Part shown: positions 6,815 through 16,651 of the stretch, in pieces | Layout of the letters: every line of letters begins with the position of its first letter | Numbering within the stretch: position 1 is the stretch's first letter | NCBI GenBank assembly: GCA_027064095.1 | Contig: JAMOQI010000065.1 | Location: 1-35,921, forward strand | Origin: Bacteroidales bacterium | GTDB taxonomy: Bacteria; Bacteroidota; Bacteroidia; Bacteroidales; UBA1556 | Direction of reading: 5' to 3' | DNA length: 35,921 nucleotides | Notes under the pieces: generated by a model | Seen by the model: the letters and a program-made list of their open reading frames with translations, nothing else | Told to the model about the DNA's origin: nothing | The model's database searches: none | Made by a program: the position numbers and the translations under genes

Positions 6815-9800
6815 ATGTTTATACAAATTGTTTTTTTCTTGAAAAATAAAGCATTAAAATATTCACTTAAGACTTTAAAATGGCTTACCTATTCGGTAGT
6901 TATTTTGATAATTTTGTTGTACTTTTTATTGCGAGTGTCATTAGTGCAATCTTATTTGGCTAAGAAAGTTGCTAATGCCATGAGCAAAAAAGCAGGTGTG
7001 GAAATACAGATTGGTGCTGTGGATATTTCTGATTTGCTGAGGATTGAGCTTCGAGACTTAAAAGTTAAAGATAAGCACGATAGTCTTTTTATTAATACTG
7101 ATAGAATTGCCATTAATATAATCCCCTCATATCTTTTTGATAATACCTTGTATATTAAAGATGTAGAGGTAGATACAGCTTTATTTTCCTTAATAGAATA
7201 CAAAGGCGATTCTGTTTTAAATTTAATGCAGATTGTTAATGCTTTTCTTGATGAATCTTCTGATGATTCCTCTACTATTGATATGAGTTTTGAAGTTAAA
7301 AATTTTAAAATCAGAAATTCTGTTTTCGTTTTGGATATGCAAAATATGGAGCATTTTGAGGGTATGGACTATGCACATCTTTATACTGATAGCATTAATG
7401 TTGATATTCATGATTTCTCCATACAAGGTGATAGTTTTTTGTGTAATATTATAAATTTAAGTGCACGTGAAAAATGTGGCTTTAGATTAGATTCTTTAGC
7501 TGGTAAGGCATTGCTGAGCCCTCGTGAAATCAGTATTCCGGATTTACTTATTAAAGCAAATAATACCAAAGCTTATGCTAATTTTAAACTTGAATATACA
7601 CAATGGACAGATTGGCTTGATTTTATTAATAAAGTTAGGTTTAATTCTCAAATCTACTCCTCTGTTATAAATCTTGATGATATTAAATATTTTACTTCTT
7701 CCATGAAAGGTATGGAAAATATTCTATCAGTCTCAGGAAGGATAAGAGGAAGTATTGAAAGCTTGAAAGTTTCCAAAGCAGAAGTTCATTATGGCAAAGA
7801 ATCCTATTTTATTGGTGATATAGGTCTAAATGGTTTGCCTGATTTTGAACAAACTTTTCTGCGCTTTCGAGTTAAAGATGCTCTTTTTACTAATGCAGAT
7901 ATTTCTAAATTCTATTTGCCAAATAGGAAAAAGCTGCCAACAAGTGATATTTTATCTGATCTTGGAAAGATTAAATTTAAAGGAAGGTTTACAGGTTTTT
8001 ACTACGATTTTGTTGGTGAGGCTAGTTTTAAAACTAATCTTGGACGATTTTCTACCGATATTTCTCTACAACCTGATAAAAATAGTAATCTGATTGCATA
8101 TTCCGGTAAGCTTAATGCAAACGGCTTTGATTTGGGTAGATTACTTAAAACTGACTATATTGGTAAACTTGATATGCAAGGTGTTATTAAAGGAGTTGGA
8201 CTTTCTGACAAAGCTAATGCAAAATATAATATAGATTTCAAGAGTATAGAACTTGCTAAGTTCAATTACCAAAAAATTTCTGTCGAAGGTGATATTGTAA
8301 ACCAGAGGATTACTTCTAAAATTCATATTTCTAATGATGAGGAACAACTTTCTGCGGAAGGTTTTTATGATTATCGTGATTCTTTAAGTCATTTATTCTT
8401 AATAGCTGATATTAAAAATGCTGAAGTAAATAGATTTTTCCTTATCCCTGAAGATACTCTTGGCCGTTTAACAACGGGTATAAATATTGATATTAAAGGG
8501 AATAACCTTAATAACTTGCGAGGTTCAGTTATTGCTGATAGTTTTTCGTATGTCTACAATGCATATAGTTGGATAGCAGACTCTTTGTATGCAACTATGA
8601 ATATTGATTCAGTTAATAATATTCATAGAGTAAGTTTTAGCAGTCCATTTTTTATTGGTTCTATTGAAGGCTTTAAAGATTATTCAGAAATCCAAATGGA
8701 TTATAAAAATATCTTAAGTGATATAATGTTAAAAGCTCAAGGTAAAACATATAAAAGTGGTACAATAGCCTCTGTTGCGGATAATAATTTGGATTCAGCT
8801 AATTCAGTTCGTTTTGATTTTAATATTATAGATATTGATGATGTTAATAAGGCATTTTTCCCTTCTTTTGCCATTGGCAAAAATAGTGTTATCAAAGGAG
8901 GATATAACTTTAATAACGATTCCTTAAAGGTTTATGTAAATACTTCAAAATTGCAATATGATGGTTGGTCAGCAAGTAACTTAGAAATTGCTTTGAATAA
9001 AGAGAACTCTCGTTTAGGTTATAAAATGACATCTTCTAATGTGTATAGTCCTACCGAAATAAGTTTCGATTCTCTTAAAGTCGAAGGAGAAGTGGTTAAT
9101 GATAGTCTTACATTTGATATTTTATGGGGAGGTGCTATGAATAAGATGAATAGTGGAAGTATTAATGCAAATATGGTATGGAATGATACTAATGATTTTA
9201 ATATTAAAATAAATTCTTCACATCTGTATATTAATGATACTTTGTGGACTTTAAAGCCAAATGCAAAGATTGATTATAGATATCATTATTTAAGTGTATC
9301 TGATTTTAATTTATTATCCGGCGAAAATAGTTTGTTAATTAATGGTATTATATCCGATAACTTACAAGATGCTTTAATTTTCAAATTTAACGAGTTTGAT
9401 GTTTCTATTATTGATTTTTATACTAAAAGATGGGATACAGATATTGATGGAATTATTAATGGTAAAATGGAGCTTTCTACAATTTGGACTCAGCCGGGTT
9501 TTGAAAGTGAATTTGATATTGATAAATTTGTATTCAATGGAGCCTTATTTAATATGTTGCATGTGAAAGCTTTATATTCAAAGTACAGAAAAGCAATGGT
9601 GTTAGATATTAGTTCTGAATCTGATGATAAACTTATTAAGAATATTGATTTGGGTGGTTTTTATTACACCAGTAGGAGAGATAATCAACTCGACCTTGAA
9701 GTTAGACTCAATAAATTTCCTCTAAAATCTATTCAGAATTATTTAACTTCGTTTTCAAGTAGTGTTAATGGTGTAGCCACAGGTATTCTTAAGTTAAAAG

Positions 9801-11359
9801 GTTCTGTTGATAAGCCTGTTATACTTGGATCGTTAAAAACTAATATCGATGATATTTTAATAGACTATACTAAAGTGCATTACAAAATTAATGATAATTT
9901 TATTTTTACTCCGAATTATTTTGGTTTTGTTAATGCACAAGTGGAAGATAAGTCAGGAAATAATATGACTCTTACTGCTAAGATCTCTCATAATTATTTT
10001 GATGACTTGAATTTTTATATCGATGTTAAACCTCATGAAGCTAAATTATTGAATACCACAAGCGTTGATAATGACCTTTTTTATGGAAGTGTCTTTGGTA
10101 CTGGAGATTTTAAGCTTTATGGCGATATGAATAAGTTGAATATTAAAATGGATGTTACATCTGCAAAAGAATCTTCTATTAGTATTCCTATTTCAAGTCA
10201 ATATGATGCAGAGCAAAGTGATTTTGTTAGTTTCGTTATTGCTGATAGTACTTCTATTTTGGAGAAAGAAAATAACAAAGTTGACGATGGCCTTGATTTG
10301 GGACTGGATATGAATGTAAATGTAACTCCTAAAACCGAGCTGAGACTTGTTATGAATGCCACTGCAGGAGATGTAATTACAGCATATGGCAAAGGAAAAA
10401 TGCATATGATTTATAATACTAATGGATATAAAATTTACGGAAAGTATATTATAAATGATGGGAATTACCTTTTTACTTTGCAAAATATTATCAACAAGCG
10501 ATTTATTATTGAACCTGGAAGCGAGATAAATTGGGATGGGGAACTAGAATCAGCTACTATTAATATGAAAGCTGTCTATCATGTTGACGCTAAGTTATGG
10601 GATTTATTACAGCAACTCGACTCTAATGAAGCTGCTGCTTATAAACGCCCTTCTAAAGTGAACTGTATAATAAATATTTCGGGTAAATTATTAGACCCGG
10701 AGATAAGTTTTGATATCAAGCTTCCTGATGAAACTGTTGCTACCAGAGAATTAGTTAAACAAGTTATTTCTCCCGAAGCTACAGGTAATAATGAAGAACT
10801 TAATAAGAATTTTGTAAGTTTACTGGTATTAGGTCGTTTTCAACCTCCTAGTGGCTATGATGCAGGTAGTAACCCAAATGCCTTGAGCCATAATACTTAT
10901 GAAATGTTAGCCGAACAAGTTGGTAATCTACTTAATAATATGGTGGATAAAGTTGAAATTGGTGTTGACTGGAACCCGGGAGATGAAGTTACAACTCAAG
11001 AAGTGGCGGTTGCTCTTACATATAAGATGCTTAATGATAGGCTTATTATAGATGGTAAATTTGGAACTGGTGGTGGATCTCGAGAGGCTAATGCTGATAC
11101 TCGTATTGTTGGTGATGTTAATATAGAATATAAACTTACCGAAGATGGTAGAATTAGAGCAAAAGTGTTTAATAGAACAAATTATTATGACCCTTTGACT
11201 CGTAAGGCGCCATATACTCAAGGAGTTGGTATTACTTTTAGAAAAGAATTTGATAGTTTTAAAGATATGTTTGCATCTAAAAAGAAAATAGATAAAAAAC
11301 AAAAAAATGTGACTCCAAATGAAAATAAAGATGTTAAACAAAATAGCATTGTTGAATAA
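6815..11359 (+). CDS. tamB: TamB-like translocation and assembly module protein (DUF490)
   Basis: This protein of about 1,514 residues has one N-terminal membrane anchor (about 20-42 of the frame) followed by a long repetitive beta-rich region, as in TamB and other AsmA-like bridging proteins. The N-terminal part resembles AsmA (KKVANAMSKKAGVEIQIG, then RIELRDLKVKD). The last ~400 residues carry the conserved TamB C-terminus: ATAGDVITAYGKGKM, YKIYGKYIINDGNYLF and ELVKQVISPEA. Family role: an inner-membrane-anchored protein spanning the periplasm that supports outer-membrane protein assembly or phospholipid transport. No Omp85 partner is adjacent. Start choice is uncertain: TTG at 6803, ATG at 6815 or TTG at 6839. 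The -7 element at 6806-6813 overlaps the first and almost touches the second, so TTG 6839 is possible. Lys-rich, unstructured final ~30 residues. Confidence 0.93.
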   Translation: MFIQIVFFLKNKALKYSLKTLKWLTYSVVILIILLYFLLRVSLVQSYLAKKVANAMSKKAGVEIQIGAVDISDLLRIELRDLKVKDKHDSLFINTDRIAINIIPSYLFDNTLYIKDVEVDTALFSLIEYKGDSVLNLMQIVNAFLDESSDDSSTIDMSFEVKNFKIRNSVFVLDMQNMEHFEGMDYAHLYTDSINVDIHDFSIQGDSFLCNIINLSAREKCGFRLDSLAGKALLSPREISIPDLLIKANNTKAYANFKLEYTQWTDWLDFINKVRFNSQIYSSVINLDDIKYFTSSMKGMENILSVSGRIRGSIESLKVSKAEVHYGKESYFIGDIGLNGLPDFEQTFLRFRVKDALFTNADISKFYLPNRKKLPTSDILSDLGKIKFKGRFTGFYYDFVGEASFKTNLGRFSTDISLQPDKNSNLIAYSGKLNANGFDLGRLLKTDYIGKLDMQGVIKGVGLSDKANAKYNIDFKSIELAKFNYQKISVEGDIVNQRITSKIHISNDEEQLSAEGFYDYRDSLSHLFLIADIKNAEVNRFFLIPEDTLGRLTTGINIDIKGNNLNNLRGSVIADSFSYVYNAYSWIADSLYATMNIDSVNNIHRVSFSSPFFIGSIEGFKDYSEIQMDYKNILSDIMLKAQGKTYKSGTIASVADNNLDSANSVRFDFNIIDIDDVNKAFFPSFAIGKNSVIKGGYNFNNDSLKVYVNTSKLQYDGWSASNLEIALNKENSRLGYKMTSSNVYSPTEISFDSLKVEGEVVNDSLTFDILWGGAMNKMNSGSINANMVWNDTNDFNIKINSSHLYINDTLWTLKPNAKIDYRYHYLSVSDFNLLSGENSLLINGIISDNLQDALIFKFNEFDVSIIDFYTKRWDTDIDGIINGKMELSTIWTQPGFESEFDIDKFVFNGALFNMLHVKALYSKYRKAMVLDISSESDDKLIKNIDLGGFYYTSRRDNQLDLEVRLNKFPLKSIQNYLTSFSSSVNGVATGILKLKGSVDKPVILGSLKTNIDDILIDYTKVHYKINDNFIFTPNYFGFVNAQVEDKSGNNMTLTAKISHNYFDDLNFYIDVKPHEAKLLNTTSVDNDLFYGSVFGTGDFKLYGDMNKLNIKMDVTSAKESSISIPISSQYDAEQSDFVSFVIADSTSILEKENNKVDDGLDLGLDMNVNVTPKTELRLVMNATAGDVITAYGKGKMHMIYNTNGYKIYGKYIINDGNYLFTLQNIINKRFIIEPGSEINWDGELESATINMKAVYHVDAKLWDLLQQLDSNEAAAYKRPSKVNCIINISGKLLDPEISFDIKLPDETVATRELVKQVISPEATGNNEELNKNFVSLLVLGRFQPPSGYDAGSNPNALSHNTYEMLAEQVGNLLNNMVDKVEIGVDWNPGDEVTTQEVAVALTYKMLNDRLIIDGKFGTGGGSREANADTRIVGDVNIEYKLTEDGRIRAKVFNRTNYYDPLTRKAPYTQGVGITFRKEFDSFKDMFASKKKIDKKQKNVTPNENKDVKQNSIVE

Positions 11360-11453
11360 ATTACTTAACCGTCAGTGTTATTTGCGATTATTATTGCTGT
11401 TTTAGAAACGTCCAACTGGAAGTTGACAAAAGAAGAAAAGGACTAAATTTGAA

Positions 11454-11489
11454 AGAATTATTAATAATTGATAATAAATTAATAATTCT
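11454..11489. terminator. 12-bp AT-rich hairpin after the TamB-like gene
   Basis: AGAATTATTAAT (11454-11465) and ATTAATAATTCT (11478-11489) are perfectly complementary around a 12-base loop. It lies about 95 bases beyond the stop. No T-run follows, so it may be an mRNA 3' stem rather than a classical terminator. Confidence 0.35.
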
Positions 11490-11518
11490 GAAGTTTGCTG
11501 TATGCTAGGCTGTAATAG

Positions 11519-11590
11519 AAAATTGTATTTAGTAAATAGCATATTTTGTGCTTGGTCGATGTAGAAATTTCTATGCCGGCCTAATATGAA
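11519..11590. repeat. Interspersed intergenic repeat, copy 1
   Basis: About 61 bases from AAAATTGTATTTAG to TTTCTATGCCGG match 33624-33683 in the same orientation with four substitutions and one single-base gap; similarity then fades over about ten bases. A 7-base inverted pair, TATGCTA (11501-11507) and TAGCATA (11537-11543), overlaps its left side in this copy only. The repeat is non-coding and lies between the TamB-like gene and a barrel gene. Confidence 0.85.
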
Positions 11591-11623
11591 ATAAATAATA
11601 AAACCAATTAAATGTCTGATAAC

Positions 11624-12217
11624 ATGAAAAAGAAAATTTTTTTACTTTCAATTGCAATTTTGGCATTAACAACTCTAAAAAGTCAGGATAAAATACAGTT
11701 TGGAATAAAAGGAGGTGCTAATTTTACTAATATGACCTCTGATATGACCTCTGAAGTTTTAATAGAAAAAGAATATAAAATAGGGTTTCATACAGGTGTC
11801 TTAGTTGAAATTCCTTTTGGAGATAAATTCTCTTTACAACCTGAAATTTTATACTCTACATTTGGTTCTAAAGGAAAAGAAATATTGTGTGGAGGCCCTA
11901 ATATAACAACAGAATATAAACTTGATTATATTCAGGTTCCGATACTAGCAAAAATCTATTTGTATAAAGGACTTTCTTTAGAAATAGGCCCATCGTTTAA
12001 TTTGCTAGTCAATGACAAGAAAATTCGTGAATCAAATACTATATCAGATATTGGAAAAAAATTCGAATTTAGTGGGATATTGGGTGTCTCTTATAAATTA
12101 AGTAGTGGACTTATTGGAAGTTTTAGGTATACAAATAGTTTTACAAATGCTTTAAATAAAGACTATTTTGAAATAAATAATTATGGATTTTTAGTAGGAA
12201 TTGGATATCTGTTTTAA
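11624..12217 (+). CDS. Outer-membrane beta-barrel protein (PorT/OmpW-size family)
   Basis: A protein of about 197 residues with a Sec signal peptide (MKKKIFLLSIAILALTT, cut near LKSQ), then GIKGGANFTNM, a typical first strand of small Bacteroidota outer-membrane beta-barrel proteins. Alternating polar and hydrophobic strands follow (LQPEILYST, QVPILAKIYL, EIGPSFNLLV, GSFRYTNSF), ending in YGFLVGIGYLF with the C-terminal Phe expected for barrel insertion. Its position is the outer membrane; the specific role is unknown. The ATG at 11624 is preferred because it starts the signal peptide directly; an ATG four codons earlier (11612) would add MSDN. A leader of about 250 bases holds copy 1 of the intergenic repeat. 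Confidence 0.88.
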   Translation: MKKKIFLLSIAILALTTLKSQDKIQFGIKGGANFTNMTSDMTSEVLIEKEYKIGFHTGVLVEIPFGDKFSLQPEILYSTFGSKGKEILCGGPNITTEYKLDYIQVPILAKIYLYKGLSLEIGPSFNLLVNDKKIRESNTISDIGKKFEFSGILGVSYKLSSGLIGSFRYTNSFTNALNKDYFEINNYGFLVGIGYLF

Positions 12218-12486
12218 GAATTAATCTTTGTGTTATCATAGCAGGAGTGTTGGTTTTGTTGACTCAATCATAATATTAGGATTTAATCATTGGGACTATC
12301 GGCTTTCTGTGAGTGAAATCTTATGTCGAACTGAGGTTGTTAGTTTTACTTAATGGTCAGGATTAAGGCAAAAAATATTTATCTAATTTTTATAAGGAGA
12401 TTAAAATTTAATAAGAAGTAAGGTACTGTAATAAAAAAACTCTGATTTACAAGTCATATATATATCACTAAATTAAAAAAATTATT

Positions 12487-13269
12487 TTACAAAAATGACT
12501 TTACCAAATGTATAAAATCTTTTGGTTTATCTGCATGAAGCCAATGACCTGCTCCATCTATGGTTTCCAATATTGTTAATGGAAAATGCTCATTTATCTT
12601 ATCAATATCTTCATCCAAAATATAATCTGATTTGCCACCGCGGATAAATAATGCTGGTCCATCATATACCTCATTTTTTACTAAAGGACTAATCTCTTTT
12701 TCAAAGGAATTTATTAGTGTTTTAAAATTTAACTTCCATGAGTAAACTCCATTTGTTTTACTGATATTCTTTAAAATGAATAATACAAGTCGCTGACTTG
12801 TAATGTGTTTTCTTAAAAAACTCTCAATCTCTTTATAACTTTTCATTTTTTCAATGGGAGCATCTTTCATTGTCTGAAATATCAACCAATGCTCTGCTCT
12901 AAGTTTGGGAGGGCGCATGCTCATATCGGCAACTATAATCTTTTTAACTCTATTTTGATGTAATAATGCTAAACGCATACCAACTCTTCCTCCCATAGAA
13001 TGTCCTAATATTATAGCTTTAGGGGAATTTAAGTGGTCCATTAATTCAATAATATCTTCAACCATAATGTCAACGGAGAATTCTTCACTATGTGGACTTC
13101 TTCCATGATTGCGCAAATCAGGAATTATTACTCGCCTTTCTTCAGATAGTTGTTTTCCAATACTTATCCAATTATCTGACATCCCAAAAAGCCCATGGAT
13201 AATAATTAAATCAGTTTTTACATCTGCTTGTTCACATTGAGCTTCAATTATTTTTTTGTACAGCTTCAT
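12487..13269 (-). CDS. Alpha/beta hydrolase (YbfF-like esterase)
   Basis: This 260-residue alpha/beta hydrolase has HGLFG at 25-29 (oxyanion region), DLRNHGRS at 51-58, the nucleophile elbow GHSMGG with Ser91, an acidic residue at Asp215 (GKSDYI) and the catalytic His242 in GAGHWLH. This pattern and length match the YbfF/ABHD11-like esterase group, which cleaves small acyl esters, possibly acyl-CoA or lipids. It is cytoplasmic, as there is no signal peptide. The start overlaps the end of the membrane glycosyltransferase gene by 26 bases, so it is probably translated from the same mRNA as the last gene of an rlmB-glycosyltransferase-hydrolase operon. The natural substrate is unknown. Confidence 0.9.
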   Translation of the reverse strand: MKLYKKIIEAQCEQADVKTDLIIIHGLFGMSDNWISIGKQLSEERRVIIPDLRNHGRSPHSEEFSVDIMVEDIIELMDHLNSPKAIILGHSMGGRVGMRLALLHQNRVKKIIVADMSMRPPKLRAEHWLIFQTMKDAPIEKMKSYKEIESFLRKHITSQRLVLFILKNISKTNGVYSWKLNFKTLINSFEKEISPLVKNEVYDGPALFIRGGKSDYILDEDIDKINEHFPLTILETIDGAGHWLHADKPKDFIHLVKSFL

Positions 13270-15106
13270 CTTTTTGTTTTAATCCTATTTGATAATCTTT
13301 TATTATAATTCTTTCCTTTTCTTGATTCCAAATATATACTTTTAATATTTCTTCCTTTTGAACTTTTATTGGTAGATCAAAATCTACTACCGACCAATCT
13401 TTAGCCCAATGATGAAAGTACTTTAAAGGTATTGCAAACCAGTCAGTTGTAGTGTTTTTTCTAGTTTTTGTTATTATAATATTTACATTCTTAAAAACGA
13501 TATCACTTTTAAATAATAGATTTAAAGATAAAATGTAATCTTCATTTTTAAATATACTAAAACTTTTTGAAAATGAGTATTGATTTTTGGAGATATCTTG
13601 TTTATTTCGCTCTTCAAAAAAATATTTTTTCTCGAAACTATGCTTATCAAGATAAGTCATATTATCTTCTTTCTTAAATAAAAAATATCCATTATTCCAT
13701 TTATAAAACTTCGACTTAACTTTATCACGATATTTTGACTCCATCATCATTAAAGCTATCCTATTTTGTGGTTTTAAAACCACATATTCAAGATATTTTG
13801 CATTAGTAGTATCTAAAATATGTTGCAGTTCAAGTAATTTTTTAGAATTACTAATTTCATCCAAAGCAAAATTTGTATTTATATTTTTGAGGTAAAATTG
13901 TAAATATTTTGGTGAATTTACTTGTGCTAAACTCAAAATATCTTCTTCGGGTATTTCAGAATGTGTTTTATGGTACATCTCTGCAATTCCTTTAAAATCA
14001 ATAAAATGTTGTTTTTTGTAAAATGATTTTATAAATACTGTATGAGTCAAAAATATTATAAATGCCAGCCAAATAGAACTAAATTGCCAACTTTTTGTTG
14101 ATCGTGGCATAAATGAAAAAATAAATATTAGGAGAAATGGCATACTGAAAATCAGTACTCTATTTTGCAAAACAGGATTTCTATACACTGAGTAGAAATA
14201 TCCAATTAACATTGGCAGTAAAAACCATAGCAATAAAACTATTCTATCTTTATATAAATCTTTATTCCATTTTTCTGAAGTAATATGAAAAACAAATACA
14301 AAAGCTATCGTACCAATAAAAAGGAATAATGAATCATTGAAAATATGAATAATATGTTCATAGAAGAAATTCCACTTTGGAGCACTAAGCCATTCTCCCA
14401 CACCGCCATAGCTAAGTTGTTGTAGGCTTATACTTAGGTGAGGTAAAAACATTATTATTGAGAATATACCAATAATAGAGTAGGAGATAAGCTTCTTTTT
14501 TGAAATATAGGCATAGCCACTTATATATACTATTGCCGCGAATAATAAGCTGAAATAATGATTATAAGCATTTAATGTAAGTGCTAAGCTCAGTATTATA
14601 TTGTAAAAAATAATGTAATTCCTTTTGTAATTGTTAGGATTTACAACCTTATCCCAGGCCCATACCAGAAAAGTAGAGAGAAACAAACCACTGGCATATG
14701 GTCTGGCAATTTGTCCATACATTAAAGGAAATTCTAAGACTGTTAGCGTGGAAGCTATCATTATTGCAGTGGAAATACCAAAGCGTTTTCGTGCAAATAA
14801 ATAAGCAAAAACTACTGCTAATGAACTCATTATTACAAAAGGAAATCTTATTGCAAATTCTGAATTACCAAAAAGTTTTATCCAAAAAAAAAGGAAGATT
14901 TCCACACCTGCAGGATGACCATCAACCTTGACTCCTTTATCTAATAAGTCATCAAAATTATTTTGTTGAGCTCTTAGTATTGCCGAAAGTTCATCATTAG
15001 AAAAAGAGAAATCTAATTTATAAAGTCTAAGTAATATTGCTACTATAAAGAAAAATACTGGAATTATCCATCGATTTTTATTAGAAAAATAAATAGATGT
15101 GTCCAT
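13244..15106 (-). CDS. GT39-like integral membrane glycosyltransferase
   Basis: This 620-residue protein has about ten to eleven hydrophobic helices in its first ~360 residues and a soluble C-terminal part. The first periplasmic loop has SNDELSAILRAQ at about 36-47, with the acidic pair expected of GT-C enzymes (PMT/ArnT-like), and GHPAGVEIFLFFW at about 63-75, matching the H-P-P-L-like region of the family. Such enzymes transfer a sugar from a polyprenyl-phosphate donor on the outer face of the inner membrane. Donor and acceptor here are unknown. It begins 15 bases after rlmB and overlaps the hydrolase gene, so it sits in the middle of one operon. The C-terminal ~150 residues look beta-rich and may be a periplasmic domain. 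Confidence 0.85.
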   Translation of the reverse strand: MDTSIYFSNKNRWIIPVFFFIVAILLRLYKLDFSFSNDELSAILRAQQNNFDDLLDKGVKVDGHPAGVEIFLFFWIKLFGNSEFAIRFPFVIMSSLAVVFAYLFARKRFGISTAIMIASTLTVLEFPLMYGQIARPYASGLFLSTFLVWAWDKVVNPNNYKRNYIIFYNIILSLALTLNAYNHYFSLLFAAIVYISGYAYISKKKLISYSIIGIFSIIMFLPHLSISLQQLSYGGVGEWLSAPKWNFFYEHIIHIFNDSLFLFIGTIAFVFVFHITSEKWNKDLYKDRIVLLLWFLLPMLIGYFYSVYRNPVLQNRVLIFSMPFLLIFIFSFMPRSTKSWQFSSIWLAFIIFLTHTVFIKSFYKKQHFIDFKGIAEMYHKTHSEIPEEDILSLAQVNSPKYLQFYLKNINTNFALDEISNSKKLLELQHILDTTNAKYLEYVVLKPQNRIALMMMESKYRDKVKSKFYKWNNGYFLFKKEDNMTYLDKHSFEKKYFFEERNKQDISKNQYSFSKSFSIFKNEDYILSLNLLFKSDIVFKNVNIIITKTRKNTTTDWFAIPLKYFHHWAKDWSVVDFDLPIKVQKEEILKVYIWNQEKERIIIKDYQIGLKQKDEAVQKNN

Positions 15107-15121
15107 AGTATTTGGAATTTG

Positions 15122-15862
15122 TTATGCGTTTAGTTTTTGATTTAGAGCTTCATATAAAACTACGGCAGCAGCGGCAGAAACATTTAGAGATGCTATATTT
15201 CCAACCATGGGAATTTTAGCATATGAGTTGCAAAGTTTTAAATATTCTTCTGAAACTCCATCTTCTTCAGAGCCCATTATTAATGCTGTTGGTAGTTTGT
15301 AATCATTGGTAGTATAGTTAGTGTTAGTCTTTTCACTAACCCCAATAATTTGCAAGCCTGATTCTTTTAATAATACCAAGTCATTTTTAAGATTATAACT
15401 TCTGGCAATTGGAATACGAAGGATAGCTCCAGCAGAAGATTTTACTGCCTCGGCATTTATTTTTGCAGAATTTTGTGCCGGAACTAATATTGCATGTACC
15501 CCTGTGCATTCAGCTGTCCTGGCTATTGCTCCAATATTTCTTATATCTGTAATTCTATCCAAAACTAAGATAAAAGGTGTTTCTCCCTTTTCATATATTA
15601 ATGGTAATAGGTTTTCTATCTTTTGATATTCCACAAGAGACATCATCGCAATTATTCCCTGATGATTTTTGCGTGTTTGACGATTTAGTTTTTCAATTGG
15701 GACATATTGAATATAGATGTCTAATTTCTTTGCTAATCGGATTATATTGTGTAGATGGTCGTTGCGTAAACCACTTTGGATAAGTATTTTATCAATCTCT
15801 TCACCCTTTTGCAGTGCCTCTAAAATAGGGTGGACTCCAAATATAAATGAGTCTTTTATCAT
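15122..15862 (-). CDS. rlmB: 23S rRNA (guanosine-2'-O-)-methyltransferase RlmB
   Basis: This 246-residue SpoU/TrmH-class (SPOUT) methyltransferase has an N-terminal substrate-binding domain (FIFGVHPILEALQ at about 6-18; RKNHQGIIAMM at about 64-74) and a knotted catalytic domain with the three SpoU motifs: DRITDIRNIGAIARTAE (about 102-118), LIMGSEEDGVS (about 194-204) and IPMVGNIASLNVSAAAAV (about 217-234). RlmB methylates G2251 of 23S rRNA (E. coli numbering) using S-adenosylmethionine. The N-terminal FGxxPVxEAL-type motif favours RlmB over TrmH. The start is the ATG at 15862. A promoter lies upstream at 15902-15933, and the gene leads an apparent operon with the GT39-like gene 15 bases downstream. 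Confidence 0.92.
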   Translation of the reverse strand: MIKDSFIFGVHPILEALQKGEEIDKILIQSGLRNDHLHNIIRLAKKLDIYIQYVPIEKLNRQTRKNHQGIIAMMSLVEYQKIENLLPLIYEKGETPFILVLDRITDIRNIGAIARTAECTGVHAILVPAQNSAKINAEAVKSSAGAILRIPIARSYNLKNDLVLLKESGLQIIGVSEKTNTNYTTNDYKLPTALIMGSEEDGVSEEYLKLCNSYAKIPMVGNIASLNVSAAAAVVLYEALNQKLNA

Positions 15863-15901
15863 ATTATGTGTTTATATTTCAGTTATTAATGACTGTAATT
15901 G

Positions 15902-15933
15902 CAAAAATAAGAAAATTACATTCTCTTTCACAA
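15902..15933 (-). promoter_or_regulatory. Promoter of rlmB operon
   Basis: On the minus strand TATTTTTG (15909-15902) is a perfect TAnnTTTG, with a TTG 21 bases upstream (15933-15931). It lies 40 bases before the rlmB start. Confidence 0.55.
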
Positions 15934-16006
15934 TGCTTCAATTAATTATTAATTGCTAATGTTTTATGAATAGATTTGCTTAAATGGTTGAGTTCCCTTA
16001 AACAAA

Positions 16007-16035
16007 AAAAGCTGTTCATTATTTGAACAGCTTTT
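16007..16035 (-). terminator. Rho-independent terminator of rpsP
   Basis: AAAAGCTGTTCA (16007-16018) pairs perfectly with TGAACAGCTTTT (16024-16035) around a 5-base loop. On the minus strand it is followed by a T-run. It begins 22 bases after the rpsP stop. Confidence 0.9.
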
Positions 16036-16057
16036 AAAATATATTTTTAATAATGTA

Positions 16058-16600
16058 TTACTCAGCAGCAGGAGCCTCTTCAGCAGCAGGTGCATTTTCT
16101 TCAGTTTCAGCTTGAGCAGCTTTAACTTCTGCTTCAACAGCTTCAGCTTTACGTTTTGCTATTTCAGCAGCACGAGCTTCATTAATTTTAGCTTCAGCCT
16201 CGAGAGCATCGGCTTTTTCTTTTGCCAACTTATCTTGATGTGCTTTTGCTGTATTATTAATTTTAGCTTCTTTTTCAGCTAACCAGGCATCAAATCTTTT
16301 TTCTGCCTCTTCAGCAGTAAAAGCACCTTTTTTAACACCACCCAATAGGTGTTTCTTATACATAACTCCTTTGTAAGAAAGTATTGCTCTTACAGTGTCG
16401 CTTGGTTGAGCTCCGTTTTGTAACCATTTTACAGCTCCGTCAATGTCGATATTGATAGTAGCTGGTTTTGTCATTGGATTATACGTGCCTATTTTCTCAA
16501 TATATTTTCCATCTCGAGGTGCACGACCATCCGCAATTACTATATGATAAAAAGGTTGTCCTTTTTTACCATGACGTTGTAATCTTATTCTTGCAGGCAT
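16058..16600 (-). CDS. rpsP: 30S ribosomal protein S16 with Ala/Glu-rich tail
   Basis: Residues 1-80 are S16: [20 protein letters not shown] at the start, then [20 protein letters not shown] and a [17 protein letters not shown] segment. S16 is an assembly protein of the small ribosomal subunit. The total of 180 residues is roughly twice the E. coli protein; the extra ~95 residues are dominated by Ala, Glu and Lys, would form a charged helix or coiled coil, and end AAEEAPAAE. Tails of this sort are common in Bacteroidota S16. The gene stands alone here, with its own promoter (16652-16682), a leader hairpin and a strong terminator. The usual S16 partners rimM, trmD and rplS are not adjacent. 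Confidence 0.97.
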   Translation of the reverse strand: MPARIRLQRHGKKGQPFYHIVIADGRAPRDGKYIEKIGTYNPMTKPATINIDIDGAVKWLQNGAQPSDTVRAILSYKGVMYKKHLLGGVKKGAFTAEEAEKRFDAWLAEKEAKINNTAKAHQDKLAKEKADALEAEAKINEARAAEIAKRKAEAVEAEVKAAQAETEENAPAAEEAPAAE

Positions 16601-16634
16601 ATTAAACTAATTAAATTGTAAATAAATAAAAATT

Positions 16635-16647
16635 CCGTTTCTAACGG
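16635..16647 (-). promoter_or_regulatory. Short GC hairpin in the rpsP leader
   Basis: CCGTT and AACGG pair around a 3-base loop, in an otherwise AT-rich leader; on the minus strand A-A-TTTTT follows. It lies close to the predicted transcription start and 34 bases before the start codon. It could be a 5' stabilising stem or a ribosomal-protein control site. Confidence 0.35.
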
Positions 16648-16651
16648 GCGG

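Noticed and set aside
10928-11341. 137-codon minus-strand frame inside the TamB-like gene
   Set aside because: It mirrors the conserved TamB C-terminus; its Ile/Phe/Asn-rich product is what reverse reading of AT-rich codons gives.
12218-12486. Slightly less AT-rich gap between the barrel gene and the hydrolase, considered as a gene remnant or RNA gene
   Set aside because: No frame or fold could be recognised and it shares no repeat with other gaps in the window.
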